This document shows positions 28,542 to 30,901 of a stretch of DNA of 30,901 nucleotides, piece by piece. The position numbers and the translations under genes were made by a program. Each line of letters opens with the position of its first letter. Positions within the stretch are counted from its first letter, which is position 1. The stretch comes from a virus, in IMG/VR virus record IMGVR_UViG_3300013126_000151, positions 1 through 30,901 of that record; one strand, given 5' to 3'. Under the pieces are notes generated by a model. It made no database searches and was not told the DNA's origin. It worked only from the letters and a program-made list of their open reading frames with translations.

Positions 28542-28733
28542 ATGCAAATAACAATCAGGAATACAACCTACGAATTAACTGCCCAGCCGAAAAAGCCAGC
28601 GCCCATGTGCTGCGAAGGCTGCGCCGTAGCCGCCGACAAAACATTGCAATGCTCAGATTTTAAAGGGATATGCGCCCACAGCGATAACCTCGATAAAGTT
28701 TGGAAACGAGCATCAGAAAATAGTAAATCGTAA
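28542..28733 (+). CDS. Small cysteine-rich protein
   Basis: 63 aa from the ATG at 28542, which does not overlap the previous gene; an ATG ten codons upstream would. It contains CCEGCAVAADKTLQCSDFKG, then ICA: five cysteines in the style of short Bacteroidota proteins with a C-x2-C...C...C zinc site. The last codons and stop (SKS-stop) are part of a TAAATCG repeat. Confidence 0.6.
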   Translation: MQITIRNTTYELTAQPKKPAPMCCEGCAVAADKTLQCSDFKGICAHSDNLDKVWKRASENSKS

Positions 28734-28753
28734 ATAATCAAATCGTAAATCGC
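28724..28753 (+). repeat. Junction tandem repeat, TAAATCG type
   Basis: TAAATCG at 28724-28730, a variant TAAATAATC at 28731-28739, AAATCG at 28740-28745 and TAAATCG at 28746-28752, then CATG with the start of the next gene. The stop TAA (28731-28733) of the upstream gene is part of the array. Confidence 0.75.
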
Positions 28754-29401
28754 ATGATCCTCGCCGACTACATCACCTATCGCCTGCCCAACTGGACCGA
28801 CTACGCGCGGCACCAGTGCAAGGTTCAGCATTTGGAGGGATGGGCCGACGATTTGATTAACGAGATAGTGATTGACCTGTTGCGCAAACCAGCCGATAAA
28901 ACAGCCGGAATGCTGGCCCGCCAGACCAAAAAAATAATTAACGGCCGGCCCACTACCGAGCTCGACAAGTTTGTGCTAACGATGATTAAAACCAACGCCC
29001 GCTCGCACTTTGCCAGTTTCAGGAAAAACACGGTAGGGCAAAAGATTATAGGCGAATACGGGCCGAATGTTGAGGTAGCCACATTTTGCGAAATAACCTA
29101 CCAGCACGACACAGCCGACGAATCGGGATACGACACCGCCCGCGCCAACAGGCTCGACACAATGCACCAGCGCAACATGGTTTTGCTGCACGATTGGGGA
29201 TACAGCCGCGAAGTATGCCAGATATACATCCGCCATTTTATACAATCGGAACCCATGAAAAGCGCCCGCCAAAAAATGATTATAAATGAAATAATGAACT
29301 TTTTAACACAACAGAAAAATGATAGCCTTAAAAGTGACAAAAATTACGATCAACAATTCGCAGTTAGTTGCGAACGATTTGAAAGAGCTGGAACAGTTTA
29401 A
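28754..29401 (+). CDS. Putative sigma-70-like regulator
   Basis: 215 aa, mostly helical. Segment WADDLINEIVIDLLRK, then LDKFVLTMIKTNARSHFASF, resembles the order of sigma region 2 helices (xxEDxxxExxxxLL..; ..ixxNxxxDxxRk). The C-terminal part (YSREVCQIYIRHFIQSEPMK, SARQKMIINEIMNFL) could be region 4-like. Bacteroidota phages often carry such divergent sigma-like proteins for later genes. The match is weak by eye, and other HTH roles remain possible. Confidence 0.45.
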   Translation: MILADYITYRLPNWTDYARHQCKVQHLEGWADDLINEIVIDLLRKPADKTAGMLARQTKKIINGRPTTELDKFVLTMIKTNARSHFASFRKNTVGQKIIGEYGPNVEVATFCEITYQHDTADESGYDTARANRLDTMHQRNMVLLHDWGYSREVCQIYIRHFIQSEPMKSARQKMIINEIMNFLTQQKNDSLKSDKNYDQQFAVSCERFERAGTV

Positions 29402-29495
29402 AATGGAGTTAGCCCAATCGATGGGCGTACTCACCTCCGACATCCATTTTGTGTACAGCGAATTTGACGAAGAACAAACAAATATTAATCCATAA
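29319..29495 (+). CDS. Small hypothetical protein (58 aa) overlapping the sigma-like gene
   Basis: Begins at ATG 29319, within the end of the previous gene (83-base overlap), and ends TAA 29493-29495, 12 bases before the next gene. It reads MIALKVTKITINNSQLVAND, then helical LKELEQFKMELAQSMG, then VLTSDIHFVYSEF. The alternation of strand, helix and strand looks like a genuine fold, and it fills a gap of 106 bases that otherwise has no gene. Confidence 0.5.
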   Translation: MIALKVTKITINNSQLVANDLKELEQFKMELAQSMGVLTSDIHFVYSEFDEEQTNINP

Positions 29496-29507
29496 CACGA
29501 CACCACA

Positions 29508-30053
29508 ATGAGCGAGAAAGTTCAAAAACAAACATTCACCACCAAACTTTACGAAGTTTGCGCCAACGACGAATTACGACCTGTAATGCAGTGCATTCAT
29601 TTTATCGATGGTTATGCCTACGCCGCCGACGGCTACATCGGCATTAAACAAACCCTCGAATTACACAGCATCTTGGGAAAAGAAAACCTGGAAGGAAAAT
29701 CGATACACAGAGATTCGTACAAAGCCATTATGGGATTCGAAATAGCCGAAGCCAACGCCGAAGGAATTTATTGCAAGTCGGCAACGGGGCAAAGCGCCTT
29801 TTTCGATTATTTCCCCACCGAGCAAATGCCAAACTTTGGGGCCTATTTTGCCGTGAAAGGGCAAACAACGCTATCGTTTATCGGTATAAATCCTGAATTG
29901 GTTACACGGCTATCGAAAGCAATGTATAACCCCAGCGACAACATGCGGCTGCAATTTACAGGCATCGACAAACACATCATTATCGACTGTCCGGGGGTCG
30001 ATGGTCAGGAAGCCCGCCTGATGCCCCGCATACTTGAATCATCACTATTTTAG
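29508..30053 (+). CDS. Sliding-clamp-like protein (DnaN/PCNA-type fold, putative)
   Basis: 181 aa. DELRPVMQCIHFIDGYAYAA with DGYIGIK resembles the clamp pattern LRxxLxxVxFxxxxxxxxATDG, and the end KHIIIDCPGV..EARLMPRI resembles the last strands of bacterial clamps (..PxxIxxxxxxxxxYLxMPxR). At 181 aa it has at most two of the three clamp subdomains. It may be the phage's own processivity factor or an inhibitor or partner of the host clamp. Starts 12 bases after the small gene before. Confidence 0.5.
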   Translation: MSEKVQKQTFTTKLYEVCANDELRPVMQCIHFIDGYAYAADGYIGIKQTLELHSILGKENLEGKSIHRDSYKAIMGFEIAEANAEGIYCKSATGQSAFFDYFPTEQMPNFGAYFAVKGQTTLSFIGINPELVTRLSKAMYNPSDNMRLQFTGIDKHIIIDCPGVDGQEARLMPRILESSLF

Positions 30054-30062
30054 TTTAAAGTC

Positions 30063-30338
30063 ATGGAACACATCGATTCACATTGCGAAAAGATTAAACG
30101 CCACCTGATGGATGGCCGACCGATAACCGCCATTGACGCCCTGAATTTTTACGGGTGTATGAACCTGAAAGGCCGCATTTTCGATTTGCGGGTTGAGCCT
30201 TACAATTTACCCATACAGAAAGAAATGATTAAGCTGCGAAGCGGCAAACGGGTAGCCAAATACTACCTGCTCGACTCCACTTTAAAGCGACTACGCGAAA
30301 ACAAAAATCAATCTATTAATCCATCAATCCATCAGTAA
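30063..30338 (+). CDS. Helix-turn-helix protein (HTH_39-like)
   Basis: 91 aa. HLMDGRPITAIDALNFYGCM and NLKGRIFDLRV fit the family in which 'IT..EAL..fGc.rLa.RI.dLR' forms a winged helix. These are small phage regulators or partners of replication proteins. The last eleven residues (NQSINPSIHQ preceded by K) and the stop are encoded by the AATCCATC junction repeat, so the C-terminus is not a conserved feature. Confidence 0.75.
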   Translation: MEHIDSHCEKIKRHLMDGRPITAIDALNFYGCMNLKGRIFDLRVEPYNLPIQKEMIKLRSGKRVAKYYLLDSTLKRLRENKNQSINPSIHQ

Positions 30339-30340
30339 TT
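30306..30340 (+). repeat. Junction tandem repeat inside a gene end
   Basis: AATCTATT, AATCCATC, AATCCATC and AGTAATT up to the ATG at 30341. It is in frame with the upstream gene, giving NQSINPSIHQ, and the TAA of the repeat is the stop codon. Confidence 0.85.
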
Positions 30341-30529
30341 ATGGCATCACGTAAAACAAAAAACAGCATCACAAAAAAGATAATCGTTTGCGGATACGTT
30401 CACACAATCATCGAGCAAGATCCTCAGCGAGCCGGAATGTACGACGGAGCATACCAGGGTCACCAAGGTTTTGTGCTCAAAAAAGTCGAGTCGTTAAATC
30501 AGTCATTTAATCCATCAATACATCAGTAA
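30341..30529 (+). CDS. Small hypothetical protein
   Basis: 62 aa: basic start MASRKTKNSITKKIIVCGYV, a strand, then HTIIEQDPQRAGMYDGAYQG. The C-terminal ten residues NQSFNPSIHQ come from a junction repeat, as in the gene before, with which it shares no other similarity. No family recognised. Start is two bases after the previous stop. Confidence 0.55.
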   Translation: MASRKTKNSITKKIIVCGYVHTIIEQDPQRAGMYDGAYQGHQGFVLKKVESLNQSFNPSIHQ

Positions 30530-30531
30530 TT
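30494..30531 (+). repeat. Junction tandem repeat inside a gene end, second case
   Basis: AAATCAGTC, ATTTAATCC, ATCAATACATCAGTAATT up to the ATG at 30532; in frame with the upstream gene (NQSFNPSIHQ) and again supplying the TAA stop. Confidence 0.85.
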
Positions 30532-30753
30532 ATGCCACGCTGGAAAGTTGACGACGAATTGCGCGGCGAACAGGCCGCCGGAACATTCGAGCCATTTAAA
30601 AATGGCCGTTTGAACCCACACACGCCACGCGCCTACAATTGGGCGCTGGGCTACACCGAACTTTTACGCGAAGATATAAAACGAAAGCAGCCGCCACACC
30701 TGCAAACACCAGATCGCCGCGTTAACGGCAAAATACTACGGGCACAACAATAA
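30532..30753 (+). CDS. Small hypothetical protein
   Basis: 73 aa, rich in basic and aromatic residues: MPRWKVDDELRGEQAAGTFE, then NPHTPRAYNWALGYTELLRE and a basic end. No family recognised; the middle could be one helix that binds nucleic acid or another phage protein. Same direction and close spacing as the other early genes. Confidence 0.5.
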   Translation: MPRWKVDDELRGEQAAGTFEPFKNGRLNPHTPRAYNWALGYTELLREDIKRKQPPHLQTPDRRVNGKILRAQQ

Positions 30754-30775
30754 GCTAACGAATAAACGAACGACA

Positions 30776-30901
30776 ATGAAAACAACCGACTTTTATTTGC
30801 TTCAGAAATGGTTATCAAAGGGATGCTCCTGAAATATGGTGCGGATGTCACGGAATCCGAATCGGAGAAGCAAAGCCAGAATGGTCAGATAATGCAAAAG
30901 G
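30776..30901 (+). pseudogene. Gene start with apparent frameshift, cut by the window end
   Basis: ATG at 30776 gives MKTTDFYLLQKWLSKG, then Cys, Ser and a stop. One frame over, from 30822 to the window edge, the text is open and protein-like: DAPEIWCGCHGIRIGEAKPE, then WSDNAK. Removing one G from the GGG at 30820-30822 would join the two parts (..WLSKDAPEIW..). This is either a real frameshift or an error near the end of the sequence. Confidence 0.45.

Noticed and set aside
30808-30901. Open frame from ATG 30808 to the window edge
   Set aside because: The text (MVIKGMLLKYGADV..) is open but the neighbouring frame has a more protein-like composition (EIWCGCHGIRIGEAKPEW).

Overview
The window is part of the genome of a temperate, HK97-type siphovirus (or the prophage of one) whose host is most likely a member of the Bacteroidota. 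Host clues are the promoter type (TTTG, about 20 bp, TAnnTTTG, seen upstream of the integrase and at other sites), A-rich leaders without clear Shine-Dalgarno sequences, a Bacteroidota-type integrase, and signal peptides ending in AQ or GQ. No unambiguous chromosomal gene is present, so free phage and prophage cannot be separated from this window.

Layout, left to right. 125-3984: packaging module, with a P27-type small terminase, an AT-rich inserted gene with its own promoter, a small HTH protein, a PLD-type nuclease, two small proteins and the large terminase. 4042-7195: portal, HK97-type prohead protease and major capsid protein, closed by a strong terminator. 7330-9751: connector, head closure, tail completion, tail terminator and tail tube. 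9822-13159: tail-assembly chaperone made through a -1 frameshift on an A9 run, a family-2 glycosyltransferase and the tape measure. 13196-21050: tail tip and fibres, including an S74 self-cleaving fibre, an FN3-like adhesin and a beta-helix spike. Four proteins of this block begin with Sec signal peptides. 21074-22622: lysis cassette (holin, spanin-like, GH108 endolysin, second small membrane protein).

22623-25762: lysogeny region. It has terminators, GTTCCCC direct repeats (one copy inside the integrase promoter), the integrase, a leftward group (membrane-anchored winged-helix protein, secreted protein, HTH repressor) and an operator array at the rightward promoter. 25828-27627: small early genes (coiled coil, LuxR-type HTH, DUF4406, HTH/excisionase-like, three tiny membrane proteins).

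27628-28279 is a roughly 650-base non-coding RNA locus and the most unusual part of the window. It holds a tRNA with anticodon CAT, a tRNA-like element with a perfect acceptor stem and T arm but no anticodon arm, and what reads as a circularly permuted (two-piece) tmRNA. In the last, the T arm, 3' acceptor strand and encoded CCA lie 93 nt upstream of the 5' acceptor strand. The two strands pair 7/7 with a G3-U70 wobble, and the downstream piece carries a tag frame GKTINIFDSEAKAAA-stop.

28280-30901: small zinc-binding-like proteins, a possible sigma-like regulator, a sliding-clamp-like protein, an HTH protein and a gene cut off (and apparently frameshifted) at the right edge. Many gene junctions carry short tandem repeats (AATCCATC, TAACCCG, AACTTAAA or TAAATCG types) placed between one stop codon and the next start, and in some cases supplying the C-terminal codons and stop of the upstream gene.
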